64,000 nucleotides of DNA from Prosthecomicrobium sp. N25. GTDB taxonomy: Bacteria; Pseudomonadota; Alphaproteobacteria; Rhizobiales; Ancalomicrobiaceae. The notes under the pieces were generated by a model. The model was not told where the DNA came from. It did not search any database and saw nothing but the letters and a program-made list of their open reading frames with translations. Shown one piece after another: positions 1 to 13,770 of this stretch; the stretch's first letter is position 1; every line of letters begins with the position of its first letter. The stretch spans positions 186,001 to 250,000 of the forward strand of contig NZ_JBBCAT010000006.1 of assembly GCF_037203705.1 (NCBI RefSeq), written 5' to 3'. The translations under genes were made by a program, and so were the position numbers.

Positions 1-965
1 CGGCCCCTGCGGCTCCGGCCCCGGCACCCGCCCCCGCCCCCGCCGCGGCGGCGCCCTCCGGCGGCATGCCGCCGGCCCCCTCCGCCGCCAAGCTGATGGC
101 CGAGACCGGCGTCGCGGTGGCGGAAGGATCCGGCAAGCGCGGCCAGGTGCTGAAGGGCGATGTCCTCGCCGCGATCGACACCGCCGCGAAGGCGCCCGCA
201 CCCGCCCCGGCCCCCGCCCCGGCGGCGCCGCCCGCCCCGCGCCCGAGCCCGGCTGCCGACGACGCCTCCCGCGAAGAACGGGTGCGCATGACCAAGCTGC
301 GCCAGACGATCGCGCGCCGCCTGAAGGACGCCCAGAACACCGCCGCCATTCTGACGACGTTCAACGACGTCGACATGTCGTCCCTGATGGCGATCCGCAA
401 CCAGTATAAGGATCTCTTCGAGAAGAAGCACGGCGTGCGCGTCGGCTTCATGGGCTTCTTCGTCAAGGCCTGCGTAGCGGCCCTGAAGGAGATCCCCGCC
501 GTCAACGGCGAGATCGACGGGCAGGACGTCATCTACAAGAACTACTACCACATCGGCGTCGCCGTCGGCTCCGACAAGGGCCTGGTCGTGCCGGTCGTGC
601 GCGACGCGGACAGGCTGTCGATCGCCGGCGTCGAGAAGGTTATCGGCGACTTCGGCCGCCGCGCCCGCGACGGGCAGTTGAAGATCGACGACATGACCGG
701 CGGCACCTTCACGATCTCGAACGGCGGCGTCTACGGCTCGCTGATGTCGACCCCGATCCTCAACGCGCCCCAGTCCGCCATCCTGGGCATGCATCGCATC
801 GAGGACCGTCCGGTCGTCCGCAACGGCCAGATCGTCGTCCGCCCCATGATGTACCTGGCCCTCTCCTACGACCACCGCATCATCGACGGCAAGGAGGCCG
901 TGACCTTCCTGGTGCGCGTCAAGGAGATGATCGAGGATCCGCAGCGCCTGGTGATGGACATCTGA
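1..965 (+). CDS. sucB: Dihydrolipoamide succinyltransferase E2 (OdhB/SucB), 5'-truncated
   Basis: E2 core of the 2-oxoglutarate dehydrogenase complex; it moves the succinyl group from lipoate to CoA in the TCA cycle. The reading frame is already open at base 3 and runs through an Ala-Pro linker, so the first Met at 66 is internal and the lipoyl domain lies left of the window. After the linker come a peripheral subunit-binding domain (about 30 residues around [12 protein letters not shown]), a second Ala-Pro linker, and the trimer-forming catalytic domain ending with the acyltransferase motif DHRIIDG near the C terminus. It is followed by an SDR gene and lpdA (E3), a usual alphaproteobacterial order, which favours the succinyl- over the acetyltransferase. 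Missing 5' end is due to the window only. Confidence 0.95.
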   Translation, partial: APAAPAPAPAPAPAAAAPSGGMPPAPSAAKLMAETGVAVAEGSGKRGQVLKGDVLAAIDTAAKAPAPAPAPAPAAPPAPRPSPAADDASREERVRMTKLRQTIARRLKDAQNTAAILTTFNDVDMSSLMAIRNQYKDLFEKKHGVRVGFMGFFVKACVAALKEIPAVNGEIDGQDVIYKNYYHIGVAVGSDKGLVVPVVRDADRLSIAGVEKVIGDFGRRARDGQLKIDDMTGGTFTISNGGVYGSLMSTPILNAPQSAILGMHRIEDRPVVRNGQIVVRPMMYLALSYDHRIIDGKEAVTFLVRVKEMIEDPQRLVMDI

Positions 966-998
966 TGTCCGGCCTGTATCGGCGGGGAGGGATCGCGC

Positions 999-1745
999 AT
1001 GTCTGACCGGGTTCTCGTCGTCACCGGCGGGAGCCGCGGGATCGGACGCGCCACCGTGCTCCTGGCGGCCGAGCGCGGCTACGACGTCGTCTTCTCCTTT
1101 GTGAGCGACAAGGCGGCCGCGGACTCCCTCGTCGACGCCGTTTCCAAGGCCGAGCGGACCGCCGTCGCGGTCCGGAGCGACATCGGCGTCGAGGCCGACG
1201 TCCTGGCCCTCTTCGCCGCGGCCGACCGGCTCGGCACCCTCGCGGGTCTCGTCAACAACGCCGGGGTGCTCGACCTCCAGGCGCGGGTCGACGAGATGTC
1301 GGTCGCGCGCCTCGAACGGATGATGCGCATCAACGTCATCGGCACGATCCTCGCGTCACGGGAAGCCGTGAAGCGCCTGTCGACCCGTCACGGCGGCAGG
1401 GGCGGCGCGATCGTCAACCTGTCATCCGCCGCCGCCGTGCTCGGCGCGCCCGGCCAGTACGCCGACTATGCCGCCTCCAAGGGCGCCATCGACACCTTCA
1501 CGCTCGGCCTCGGCCGCGAGGTGGCCGCGGAGGGCATCCGCGTCAATGCCGTCAGGCCGGGCCTGATCGACACCGACATCCACGCCTCCGGCGGCATCCC
1601 GGACCGCATCGCCCAACTCCGCGACACGATCCCGATGAAGCGCGAGGGAACCGCCGAGGAATGCGCCCGCGCCATCCTCTGGCTCCTGTCCGACGAGGCG
1701 AGCTATTCGGTCGGTGCGGTCCTGCCGGTCACCGGCGGCCGATGA
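999..1745 (+). CDS. SDR family NAD(P)-dependent oxidoreductase
   Basis: Classical short-chain dehydrogenase of 248 residues, the normal family length. The N terminus has the dinucleotide-binding glycine motif TGGSRGIG, then NNAG at the end of beta-4, a catalytic Ser in VNLSSAA, and the YxxxK pair in YAASK; the C terminus ends PVTGGR like FabG-type enzymes. A GGGAGGG run about 10 bases before the ATG serves as ribosome binding site. It sits between sucB and lpdA and is probably co-transcribed with them. This neighbour is common in the order, but its substrate is not known from sequence; FabG-like reduction of a 3-oxo compound or sugar is possible. Confidence 0.9.
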   Translation: MSDRVLVVTGGSRGIGRATVLLAAERGYDVVFSFVSDKAAADSLVDAVSKAERTAVAVRSDIGVEADVLALFAAADRLGTLAGLVNNAGVLDLQARVDEMSVARLERMMRINVIGTILASREAVKRLSTRHGGRGGAIVNLSSAAAVLGAPGQYADYAASKGAIDTFTLGLGREVAAEGIRVNAVRPGLIDTDIHASGGIPDRIAQLRDTIPMKREGTAEECARAILWLLSDEASYSVGAVLPVTGGR

Positions 1746-1834
1746 CGGGTCTCCATATACGGATTGCCGGGTCGACGGCGCGGCCGAGGCCGCGCTAGAC
1801 GGGCGCCAGAAGCAGTGCGAAAGGCAGGAAGGTC

Positions 1835-3232
1835 ATGGCCTACGATCTCGTCGTCATCGGAACCGGCCCGGGTGGCTACGTCTGCGCGATCCGTGCGGCC
1901 CAGCTCGGCCTCAAGGTGGCGGTCGTCGAGAAGCGCAAGACGCACGGCGGCACCTGCCTGAACATCGGCTGCATCCCGTCCAAGGCCCTGCTCCACGCCT
2001 CCGAGCTGTTCGACGAGGCCGGCCACGGCTTCGCGGTGCTCGGCATCAAGGCAACGCCGGAACTCGACCTGCCCGCGATGATGAAGCACCGCGAGGACAC
2101 GGTGCGGTCGAACGTCACCGGCATCGACTTCCTGATGAAGAAGAACAAGATCACGGCCCACCACGGCACAGGACGCATCGTCTCGGCCGGCCAGGTCGAG
2201 GTCACCGCCGAGGACGGGTCGAAGCAGGTGCTGGACACCAAGGCGATCGTGATCGCCACCGGTTCCGACGTCGCCCGGCTGCCCGGCATCGAGATCGACG
2301 AGAAGCAGGTCGTCTCCTCCACCGGCGCGCTGGAACTCGACAAGGTCCCGGGCCGGCTCGTCGTCGTCGGCGCCGGGGTGATCGGCCTCGAGCTCGGCTC
2401 CGTCTGGCGCCGCCTCGGCTCCGAGGTGACCGTCGTCGAGTATCTCGACCGCATCCTGCCCGGCATGGATCTCGACGTCGCCAAACAGTTCCAGCGCCTT
2501 CTCGAAAAGCAGAAGTTCGCCTTCCGCCTGTCAACCAAGGTGACGAAGGTCGAGAAGGCCGGCGACTCCCTGAAGGTGACGGTCGAGCCGGCGGCCGGCG
2601 GCGAGCCCCAGGCGATCGATGCCGACGTGGTGCTGGTCGCCATCGGCCGGGTCCCCTACACGGCCGGCCTCGGCCTGGAGGAGGTCGGCGTCGCCAGGGA
2701 CAATCGCGGCCGGGTCGAGATCGACGCCCACTTCCGCACCAGCGTGCCCGGCATCTACGCCCTCGGCGACGTCGTGAAGGGCCCCATGCTCGCCCACAAG
2801 GCCGAGGACGAGGGCGTGGCGGTCGCCGAGATCCTCGCCGGCCAGGCGGGCCACGTGAACTACGACGTCATCCCGGGCGTGGTCTACACCATGCCGGAGG
2901 TCGCCTCCGTGGGACGCACCGAGGAGGAGCTGAAGGCCGCCGGCATCGCCTACAAGGCGGGCAAGTTCCCCTTCACCGCCAACGGCCGCGCGAAGTCGAC
3001 CCGCCATACGGACGGCTTCGTCAAGGTGCTCGCGGACGCCGCGACCGACCGGGTGCTGGGGGTCCATATCATCGCGGCCGGCGCCGGCGAGATGATCCAC
3101 GAGGCGGCGGTGCTGATGGAGTTCGGCGGCTCCGCCGAGGACCTCGCCCGCACCTGCCACGCCCACCCGACCATGTCGGAGGCCGTCAAAGAGGCGGCCC
3201 TGGCGGTCGACAAGCGCCCCATCCACATGTGA
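1835..3232 (+). CDS. lpdA: Dihydrolipoyl dehydrogenase (E3)
   Basis: FAD-dependent E3 subunit that reoxidises dihydrolipoate with NAD+. The 465-residue length is standard. The FAD motif GTGPGGY lies at residues 9-15, the redox-active disulfide is C41-LNIG-C46, a second GxGxxG motif (GAGVIGLE) marks the NAD domain, and the C-terminal His-Glu dyad is in HAHPTMSE. The ATG at 1835 is preceded by AAGGCAGGAAGGTC, a good ribosome binding site. Third gene of the sucB-SDR-lpdA group; it probably serves the 2-oxoglutarate complex, although one E3 may also serve others. Confidence 0.97.
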   Translation: MAYDLVVIGTGPGGYVCAIRAAQLGLKVAVVEKRKTHGGTCLNIGCIPSKALLHASELFDEAGHGFAVLGIKATPELDLPAMMKHREDTVRSNVTGIDFLMKKNKITAHHGTGRIVSAGQVEVTAEDGSKQVLDTKAIVIATGSDVARLPGIEIDEKQVVSSTGALELDKVPGRLVVVGAGVIGLELGSVWRRLGSEVTVVEYLDRILPGMDLDVAKQFQRLLEKQKFAFRLSTKVTKVEKAGDSLKVTVEPAAGGEPQAIDADVVLVAIGRVPYTAGLGLEEVGVARDNRGRVEIDAHFRTSVPGIYALGDVVKGPMLAHKAEDEGVAVAEILAGQAGHVNYDVIPGVVYTMPEVASVGRTEEELKAAGIAYKAGKFPFTANGRAKSTRHTDGFVKVLADAATDRVLGVHIIAAGAGEMIHEAAVLMEFGGSAEDLARTCHAHPTMSEAVKEAALAVDKRPIHM

Positions 3233-3268
3233 GGCGGGCGCGCGTGCGCCCCGCGGCACGGCCGGAGG

Positions 3269-3739
3269 TCAGTTCTCCACCCGCTCCATCTCGTAGGTGA
3301 CCTGGCGCGGTTCCAGCGGCACGCGCAGGAACCGGGTGGTGACGCTGAGTCTGAGGCGCCCGTTCGCGGGCGCCTCCACCGTGATGGCCCGCTCGACCCG
3401 GTCCTCCCGGTAGGCGGCGACGAGCCCGAGCCGGTCGGCCCGGGACCCGGTCCAGGCCGCGGGGATGGCCTGCCAGGCGCATTCGTAGCGGAGGCAACGC
3501 ACCCTGAGGGCGATCTCGGCCCTCGGCTTGCCGGCGTCCTGCTCGCGGCAGTCGACGCGGATGTCGGCCGCGATCACGTCGCTGCCCTCCACCGGCGCCA
3601 CGTTGCGCCAGGCCCCGGCGAATCGGGCCGCGTCGCAGGCGGCGTCGGTCGACCCGGCGCGCTCGGGCGTCAGGCCCAGCGTGAAAACGAGGAACCCTGC
3701 GGCGGCGACGCCGGCGGCTCCGATCCCATGACGTCTCAT
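3269..3739 (-). CDS. Hypothetical secreted protein
   Basis: 156-residue protein not recognised. The N terminus (MRRHGIGAAGVAAAGFLVF) looks like a Sec signal peptide, so the mature protein is probably periplasmic. The mature part has four cysteines, two of them close together (RCLRYECAW), and alternating hydrophobic/charged stretches suggestive of beta strands. The start codon has a GGGGAGAG ribosome binding site. It converges on lpdA with a 36-base gap and stands alone. No domain can be named. Confidence 0.6.
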   Translation of the reverse strand: MRRHGIGAAGVAAAGFLVFTLGLTPERAGSTDAACDAARFAGAWRNVAPVEGSDVIAADIRVDCREQDAGKPRAEIALRVRCLRYECAWQAIPAAWTGSRADRLGLVAAYREDRVERAITVEAPANGRLRLSVTTRFLRVPLEPRQVTYEMERVEN

Positions 3740-3849
3740 CGTGGCTCTCCCCGGTTCTTAGGTCCGGTTGGCGGGGAGAGTGGACCGGGCTGCGTGAATG
3801 CCCCGGGAAATGCGCGTTCAGTTTCGGTTCATGCGGCCGCCCCTTCGTG

Positions 3850-3873
3850 AAAAAGGCGCCCGGAGGCGCCTTT
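3850..3873 (-). terminator. Rho-independent terminator of the small secreted-protein gene
   Basis: Perfect 6-bp stem GGCGCC with a 4-nt loop, flanked by A5 on the + strand and TTT on the other side. Read leftward it gives stem-loop plus TTTTT, 17 bases after the stop codon of the 56-residue gene at 3891-4061. Confidence 0.75.
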
Positions 3874-3890
3874 CGCGACCGGCCGGGGGC

Positions 3891-4061
3891 TCAGTTCTTC
3901 ACGGTGGCCGGTGCCTGAGCCGGAGGCGGGGCCTCGGCTGTGGTGATGGGCTGGGCGGGCTTCGACTGGGCGTTGACGTTGTGCCCGCAATCGGCCAGGG
4001 CGGCCGAGGCGGAGAGCGCGAGCCCCAGGCCCGCAGCGACGACGGATGCTGTCCGGATCAT
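3891..4061 (-). CDS. Small secreted protein (56 aa), hypothetical
   Basis: Short gene found from its signals: a GAGGAG ribosome binding site 8 bases before ATG, a 56-codon frame and a terminator 17 bases after the stop. The product begins with a Sec signal peptide (hydrophobic to ALSASAALA, cleavage after about residue 23) and leaves a mature peptide of about 33 residues with one Cys (ADCGHN) followed by a Pro/Ala-rich tail. The Cys is not in a proper lipobox, so it is more likely secreted than a lipoprotein. Function unknown. Confidence 0.55.
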   Translation of the reverse strand: MIRTASVVAAGLGLALSASAALADCGHNVNAQSKPAQPITTAEAPPPAQAPATVKN

Positions 4062-4180
4062 CGATCGTTCTCCTCGCAGAAAGGCGCGGGATCGGGGAAG
4101 CCGACCCCGCGGTTGTCAGCCTAGCATCATCCGCCCCGCCCTGGCCATCCGCCCGCTCATCACGTCTGCGCCGGCAGCCG

Positions 4181-5188
4181 TCACGGGACCGCCGTGAGCC
4201 GGTAGCCCGACCGGCGCAGCAGGGCGACGAGGCCCTCCTCGCCGACGAGGTGCAGGGCCCCGACCGCCAGGAACGCGTTGCCGCCGTCGATCAGCGGACG
4301 CGCGGTCGCGGCCATCGCGTGGTTGCGGCGGAAGGACGCGTTGCGCAACAGGCCCTCCGCGAAGCCCGACCCGCCCTCGGGCGGCCTGAACAGGGCGACC
4401 GCCGTCGCCCACAAAAGTCCGACCCGGCCGCTCCGATAGAGCGCGACGGTCGTCTCCTGCAGGTCCTCGAGCCGCGGCCCCGCGGCGACCAGCGCCCGCA
4501 GGAAGGCGATCTGCTCCGCCTCGCTCATCGCGTCGATGGCCTGGAACTGGTCGATCACGGTTTCCAGGTCGACCACCGGCTTGCCGGCCGCCTTCGCGCG
4601 CTTGCCGATGGCGATGTCGAGGAAGTCGACCCCGGCGATCCACCGCTGCAGTTCGCAGGGCGGATACATCAGGAGCCCGAAGGAGAGGATCCAGGGCTTC
4701 CAGCCCATCACCGCCCAGCCCGGGATGCCGCGCCGCTCGACCTCCGCCTTGACGGCCGCCCAGGCCTCCGGCCCGATCACGCCCGCGAGCGTCCGGCCGT
4801 CCTGGTAGACCATGGCCGTGAGGCCCTCGCCATAGGCGGCCCGGGCCAAGGCCGGGTCGAGCACATTGGTGTTCTCGAGCGCCACCACCCGCGCCCCGTC
4901 GAGCGCCCGGGCCCGGGCGGGCGGCAGGTCGAGGATGCGCGGATCCGACAGATGGGCGGTGCCGAGCAGCCACGAGGGGGCCGCCCCGTTCGGCGGGTCG
5001 ATGCGCCAGAAGCCCGCCTCCCCGTTCTCGACCGCCGCGCCGCTCGCCAGGATCGCCGCATGCTGCACCGGATCGGCGGTCTTCATCTCGGCCAGCAAGT
5101 CGCGCCCGCCGCAGACCGGCGGGGCGGCCTCGGCCGGCGCCGACAGGAGGGCGGCGACGATCAGCGGAAGAAGGCGCAGGGCGCGCAT
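4181..5188 (-). CDS. TraB/GumN family protein
   Basis: 335-residue protein of the TraB/GumN (YbaP) family, a divergent group proposed to be metal-dependent hydrolases related to the Tiki fold; its role in bacteria is unclear. Seen here: an N-terminal signal peptide (MRALRLLPLIVAALLSAPAEA), the GTAHL motif about 75 residues in, a conserved ALEN motif about 40 residues later, and a C-terminal VGALHLVGEEGL block that repeats the first motif, as in the family. It lies 18 bases downstream of xerC on the same strand and may be co-transcribed with it, but no functional link is evident. Confidence 0.85.
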   Translation of the reverse strand: MRALRLLPLIVAALLSAPAEAAPPVCGGRDLLAEMKTADPVQHAAILASGAAVENGEAGFWRIDPPNGAAPSWLLGTAHLSDPRILDLPPARARALDGARVVALENTNVLDPALARAAYGEGLTAMVYQDGRTLAGVIGPEAWAAVKAEVERRGIPGWAVMGWKPWILSFGLLMYPPCELQRWIAGVDFLDIAIGKRAKAAGKPVVDLETVIDQFQAIDAMSEAEQIAFLRALVAAGPRLEDLQETTVALYRSGRVGLLWATAVALFRPPEGGSGFAEGLLRNASFRRNHAMAATARPLIDGGNAFLAVGALHLVGEEGLVALLRRSGYRLTAVP

Positions 5189-5206
5189 GGGACGCCTCCG
5201 GGACGG

Positions 5207-6148
5207 TCAGGCACGGGGATGGGTCTTGCGATAGATCTCGATCAGCCGCGCGGTGTCGACCCCCGTATAGACCTGGGTGGTGGACAGGCTGGCATGCCCG
5301 AGCAGTTCCTGGATCGAGCGCAGGTCCGCCCCGCCGGCCAGCAGGTGGGTCGCGAAGGAGTGCCGGAGCGCGTGCGGGGTGGCGCTGTCCGGCAGGCCGA
5401 GCGCCCCGCGCAGCCGCTCGACGGCCAGTTGCACCACCCGCGGCGACAAGGGTCCGCCCTTCACGCCGACGAAGAGCGGCCCCTCCGGCTCGAGCGGCCA
5501 GGGACAGAGCTTCAGGTAGTCGAGCACGCCCCGCCGGATCGCCGGCAGGATCGGGACCACCCGGGTCTTGCCGCCCTTCCCCGTCACCCGCAGGCTCTCG
5601 GCGGCGATCGGCGCGGCGGCCCGCGTCAGCGCCAGGGCCTCGGAGATGCGCAGTCCCGCCCCGTAGAGGAGGCCCAGAACGGCGGCATCGCGCGCGGCCA
5701 CCCAGGGCTCCTCGGCGAGGCTCTCGCGGGCGTCGACGAGCCTGAGCGCCGGCCCGGCCTCCAGCGGCTTTGGGAGCGACTTCCCCGGCTTTGGCGCGCG
5801 CACGGCCGCGAAGGGCGCCGCGTTGACCCCGTCCCGCCGCTCCAGGAAGCGCACCAGGGACCGGACCCCCGCGAGCGCGCGGCCGAGCGAACGCGCCTCG
5901 AGTCCCTCGTGCCGGCGGCGGGCCAGGAAGGCGCGGACGTCGGCGGGCCGGAGGTCGGAGAGCGCGGCGATCCGGGGCGGCTCCCCCAGGTGCCCGGTCA
6001 GGAAGGAGAGGAACTGGCGCGCGTCGCGCTCGTAGGCCTCCAGGGTCTTGGGCGAATAGCGCCGCTCGGCCCCCAGGTGGCGGAGCCAGTCCTGGACGGC
6101 GGCGGCGAGGTCCGGCGCGGCGATGAGGAGAGGAGCCTGACTGGTCAT
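5207..6148 (-). CDS. xerC: Tyrosine recombinase XerC
   Basis: Site-specific tyrosine recombinase that, with XerD, resolves chromosome dimers at dif. The product is 313 residues with an N-terminal SAM-like core-binding domain (AVQDWLRHLG through the arm) and a C-terminal catalytic domain. Catalytic residues visible: Arg in GAGLRISEAL, Lys in GKGGKTR, HxxR in HALRHSF, His in LLGHASL and the nucleophile Tyr in TTQVYTGVD. ATG at 6148 begins MTSQAPLL; the frame stays open further upstream but that part lies under priA and has no family similarity. It is divergent from priA with only 54 bases between, typical of the order. Confidence 0.93.
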   Translation of the reverse strand: MTSQAPLLIAAPDLAAAVQDWLRHLGAERRYSPKTLEAYERDARQFLSFLTGHLGEPPRIAALSDLRPADVRAFLARRRHEGLEARSLGRALAGVRSLVRFLERRDGVNAAPFAAVRAPKPGKSLPKPLEAGPALRLVDARESLAEEPWVAARDAAVLGLLYGAGLRISEALALTRAAAPIAAESLRVTGKGGKTRVVPILPAIRRGVLDYLKLCPWPLEPEGPLFVGVKGGPLSPRVVQLAVERLRGALGLPDSATPHALRHSFATHLLAGGADLRSIQELLGHASLSTTQVYTGVDTARLIEIYRKTHPRA

Positions 6149-6202
6149 GGCCGCATCTTCCGGGCACGTGATGAACGGCCCATTACCGCCTATCTTCCCC
6201 TC

Positions 6203-8452
6203 ATGCTCCCGCCCCGTCCGAATCGCCCCCCTGCCCCCATGGACGAAACCGACCTCCTCTTCGCCGACCCCGCCCGACCGGACCGCGACGTGGTCCCGGT
6301 TGTGGTGCCGGTCGCGATCGGCACGGCCTATTCCTACAAGGTGCCTCGCGGCATGACGGTGCGCCCCGGCTCGATCGTCACCGTGCCGCTCGGGCCGCGC
6401 GAGGTGATCGGCGCGGTCTGGGACGACGAGCCGGGCGGGGAGCCCGTCGGCCACAACCGGCTCCGGCCGATCGCCGGCGTCTTCGACGCCCCGCCCCTCG
6501 ACCCCACCGTGCGCCGCTTCGTCGACTGGGTGGCGCACTACTACATGATGCCGCGCGGCATGGTCCTGCGCATGGTGCTGCGCGCGCCCGAGGCGCTGGA
6601 GCCGGAGCCCCCGGTCCGCGGTGTCCGCCTGGCGGGCCCGCCGCCCGAACGCCTGACGCCGGCCCGGCGCCGCGTGCTCGAGGCCCTGGAGGGCGGCTTC
6701 GCCTGGTCGCGTGTCGGCCTCGCCGCCTCCGCGGGCGTCTCCGCCTCCGTCGTCGACGGCCTGATCGCCTGCGGCACCCTCGAACCCGTGGACCTGATGC
6801 CGGGCCGGCCGGCGCAGATCCCGGAGCCCGACTACGCGCGGCTTGAACTCTCCGCCGACCAACGCGAGGCCGCCGGCGTCCTCACCGAGGCGGTCCGGGA
6901 CGGCGGCTTCAAGGTCCTGCTGGTCGACGGCGTCACCGGCTCCGGCAAGACCGAGGTCTATTTCGAGGCGATCGCCGAGACGGTCCGACGGGGCCGCCAG
7001 GCCCTCGTGCTTCTGCCCGAGATCGCGCTGACCGCCGAGTTCATCGACCGCTTCGAGGCCCGGTTCGGCTCGAAACCGGCCGAGTGGCACTCGGAGATCA
7101 GCGCCCGGCAGCGCGCCCGCACCTGGCGCGGCGTCGCGACCGGCGAGATTCGCACCGTCATCGGCGCGCGTTCCGCCCTGTTCCTGCCCTACCCCGACCT
7201 CGGCCTGGTGGTCGTCGACGAGGAACATGACGGCGCCTACAAGCAGGACGAGGGCGTCGTCTACCATGCCCGCGACATGGCCGTGGTGCGCGGCCGCCTG
7301 GGCGGCTTCCCGGTCGTGCTCGCCTCCGCGACCCCCTCGATCGAGAGCCGGGTCAACGCCGATCTCGGCCGCTACCGCCGGCTGGTCCTGCCGGCGCGCG
7401 TCGGCGGCGCGCAACTCCCCGAGATCACCACCGTCGACCTGAGGCGAAACGGCCTGCCGCGCGGCCGCTCCGTCGCACCGCTGGTCGAGGCGGCCGTCAA
7501 CCAGGCGATCGGGCGGGGCGAGCAGGCGCTCCTCTTCCTGAACCGCCGCGGCTACGCGCCGCTGACCCTCTGCCGGAGCTGCGGCCACCGCTTCCAGTGC
7601 CCCGACTGCTCGACCTGGCTCGTCGAGCACCGGTTCCGCGGCGTGCTCGCCTGCCATCATTGCGGCTACACCATCCGCAAGCCCGAGGCCTGCCCGTCCT
7701 GCGGCGACCTCGACAGCCTCACCGCCTGCGGGCCCGGCGTGGAGCGCGTCGCCGAGGAGGCCGCCGCGCTCTTCCCCGAGGCCCGCCGGCTCGTGCTCTC
7801 CTCCGACCTCCCCGGCGGCACCGGCCGCCTCAAGGACGAACTCGCCGCGGTCGCCCGCGGCGACGTCGACATCGTCATCGGCACGCAGCTCGTCGCCAAG
7901 GGGCACAATTTCCCGCGCATGACGGTCGTCGGCGTGATCGACGCCGACCTCGGCCTCGCCCACGGCGATCCGCGGGCGGCCGAGAAGACCTTCCAGCTGC
8001 TCCAGCAGGTGACCGGCCGCGCCGGCCGCGCCGGCGGCGAGGCGCACGGCTACCTGCAGACCCACGCCCCCGAGCACCCGGTTCTGCGCGCGATCGTCTC
8101 CGGCGACCGCGAACGCTTCTACCGGACCGAGATCGAGGAGCGCATGCGGGCCTTCATGCCGCCCTTCAGCCGGCTCGCCGGCATCGTCGTCTCGGCCGAG
8201 GGGCGCGATCCCGCCCTCGGCGCCGCCCAGTCGCTGGCGCAGGCGATTCCCCCCTCCGACACGATCAGGGTCCTCGGCCCGACCGAGGCCCCTATTGCCG
8301 TCGTGCGCGGCCGGCACCGCTTCCGCTTCCTGGTCATCGCCCCGCGCAACGCCGACCTGCAGGCCTACCTCGCCGGCTGGCTCGGCGCCCGCCGCTGGGG
8401 CCAGGGCGGCGTCAAGGTCCACGTCGACATCGACCCGCAGAGCTTCCTGTGA
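6203..8452 (+). CDS. priA: Primosomal protein N' (replication restart helicase PriA)
   Basis: 3'-5' helicase that reloads the replisome at stalled forks. The 749-residue product has the N-terminal 3'BD domain (VVPVAIGTAYSYKVP), Walker A GVTGSGKTEVYF, the DEEH box in VVVDEEHDGAYKQ, a Cys-rich zinc-binding insertion with four CxxC pairs (CRSCG, CPDC, CHHC, CPSC) and the motif VI region VTGRAGRAG. Two starts are possible: ATG 6203 and ATG 6239 (737 residues, close to E. coli length); neither has a strong ribosome binding site, so the 5' end is uncertain by 12 codons. The frame is open far upstream, but that part overlaps xerC and is not coding. Confidence 0.95.
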   Translation: MLPPRPNRPPAPMDETDLLFADPARPDRDVVPVVVPVAIGTAYSYKVPRGMTVRPGSIVTVPLGPREVIGAVWDDEPGGEPVGHNRLRPIAGVFDAPPLDPTVRRFVDWVAHYYMMPRGMVLRMVLRAPEALEPEPPVRGVRLAGPPPERLTPARRRVLEALEGGFAWSRVGLAASAGVSASVVDGLIACGTLEPVDLMPGRPAQIPEPDYARLELSADQREAAGVLTEAVRDGGFKVLLVDGVTGSGKTEVYFEAIAETVRRGRQALVLLPEIALTAEFIDRFEARFGSKPAEWHSEISARQRARTWRGVATGEIRTVIGARSALFLPYPDLGLVVVDEEHDGAYKQDEGVVYHARDMAVVRGRLGGFPVVLASATPSIESRVNADLGRYRRLVLPARVGGAQLPEITTVDLRRNGLPRGRSVAPLVEAAVNQAIGRGEQALLFLNRRGYAPLTLCRSCGHRFQCPDCSTWLVEHRFRGVLACHHCGYTIRKPEACPSCGDLDSLTACGPGVERVAEEAAALFPEARRLVLSSDLPGGTGRLKDELAAVARGDVDIVIGTQLVAKGHNFPRMTVVGVIDADLGLAHGDPRAAEKTFQLLQQVTGRAGRAGGEAHGYLQTHAPEHPVLRAIVSGDRERFYRTEIEERMRAFMPPFSRLAGIVVSAEGRDPALGAAQSLAQAIPPSDTIRVLGPTEAPIAVVRGRHRFRFLVIAPRNADLQAYLAGWLGARRWGQGGVKVHVDIDPQSFL

Positions 8453-8690
8453 CGCGCCGCCCGGGTCCGGCCCCGAGGGCGGCCCGGCCCCCTCGCGAGG
8501 CTGACGTTAGACTTTCGGAAATGTCGCATCGCACCATGTTGCGTGGCCAGACCCCGTGTGCTAGGACACGCCCGGCTTCGGGAATTCGGCCCGTTCCTTC
8601 GGATGTCCCGACCAAAAAGCCGAACAATATCAAGGGCGTGCGAAGGTAGCAAACCTTCTCCCGCCCGAATTGGCGTGGGGGTCGTCGCCC
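8453..8690 (+). promoter_or_regulatory. Intergenic region expected to hold the atp operon promoter
   Basis: 238 bases with no gene between priA and atpH. A weak -35/-10 pair can be read: TTGCGT at 8539-8544 and TAGGAC 17 bases further (8562-8567). The GGGGG run at 8677-8681 is the likely ribosome binding site of atpH. The promoter call is tentative; only the placement before the operon supports it. Confidence 0.3.
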
Positions 8691-10780
<2,090 letters not shown>

Positions 10781-10850
10781 TCCCGCAAGTCCGCGCCGCT
10801 CCTCCGGGCGGCGCGGCCCCTAGGCCTCTTCCGGGAGCTTCGACGGCCCG

Positions 10851-13179
<2,329 letters not shown>

Positions 13180-13256
13180 TCCGGCCGCGACGACCCGAAA
13201 CGGCAAGGAGCGGTCGCCCGTCTTGGCGGCCGCCGTCATGAAGGCGGATGGAGCCG

Positions 13257-13676
13257 ATGGCTGAAGCGTTCAAGTTCGAGCTGGTCTCCCCCGAGCGGCT
13301 CCTCATGTCCGAGGACGTCGCCCAGGTGGTCGTCCCGGCCTCCGAGGGCCAGTTCACCATGCTTCGGGGTCACTCCCCCTTCATGTCGACCATCCGCCCC
13401 GGCGTGATCGAGGTGACCCGAGAGGCCGGCAAGATCGCACGCATTTTCGTGCGCGGCGGCTTCGCGGAGGCTTCGCCGACCAGCCTGACGATCCTCGCCG
13501 AGCGCGCGATCCCGGTCGAGGAACTCAGGGCCGACGTGATCGCCCGGGAAATCCAGGACGCCTCCGAGGACGTCGCCGACGCCCAGACCGACGAGAAGCG
13601 GCGCCTCGCCCAGGAGAAGCTGGACCAGCTCCGCGAAGTCCAGGCCGTCCTCGGCAACGTGGGTTCGGCGCACTGA
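13257..13676 (+). CDS. atpC: ATP synthase F1 subunit epsilon
   Basis: Rotor subunit with inhibitory function. The N-terminal beta-sandwich begins FKFELVSPERLL and includes the EGQFTMLRGHSPFMS block; the C-terminal helical hairpin (QDASEDVADAQTDEKRRLAQ) is complete. Two in-frame ATGs lie 9 bases apart (13248 and 13257); MAEAFKFEL at 13257 matches family N termini best and gives 139 residues. Last gene of the operon, followed after 27 bases by a strong terminator. Confidence 0.95.
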   Translation: MAEAFKFELVSPERLLMSEDVAQVVVPASEGQFTMLRGHSPFMSTIRPGVIEVTREAGKIARIFVRGGFAEASPTSLTILAERAIPVEELRADVIAREIQDASEDVADAQTDEKRRLAQEKLDQLREVQAVLGNVGSAH

Positions 13677-13703
13677 CGGACACGGCCTGACCGGAATCCG
13701 ACG

Positions 13704-13731
13704 ATGCCCGGGACCTCCCGGGCATTTTCGT
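13704..13731 (+). terminator. Rho-independent terminator of the atpHAGDC operon
   Basis: Nine-bp perfect stem ATGCCCGGG / CCCGGGCAT with an ACCT loop, followed by TTTTCGT. It sits 27 bases after the atpC stop codon. Confidence 0.88.
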
Positions 13732-13770
13732 GTTCGCGCAGTCCCGACCGGGTTCTCCGGCCCGCCGTCC

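Noticed and set aside
1-240. GC-rich Ala-Pro coding repeats that could be mistaken for a tandem repeat locus
   Set aside because: They are the interdomain linkers of the E2 subunit, a normal feature of the family.
4046-6202. Open frame extending priA upstream to 1,468 codons
   Set aside because: This part lies opposite xerC and the TraB/GumN gene, is Arg/Gly/Pro-rich without any domain, and reflects the high-GC lack of stop codons; PriA similarity starts only near 6239.
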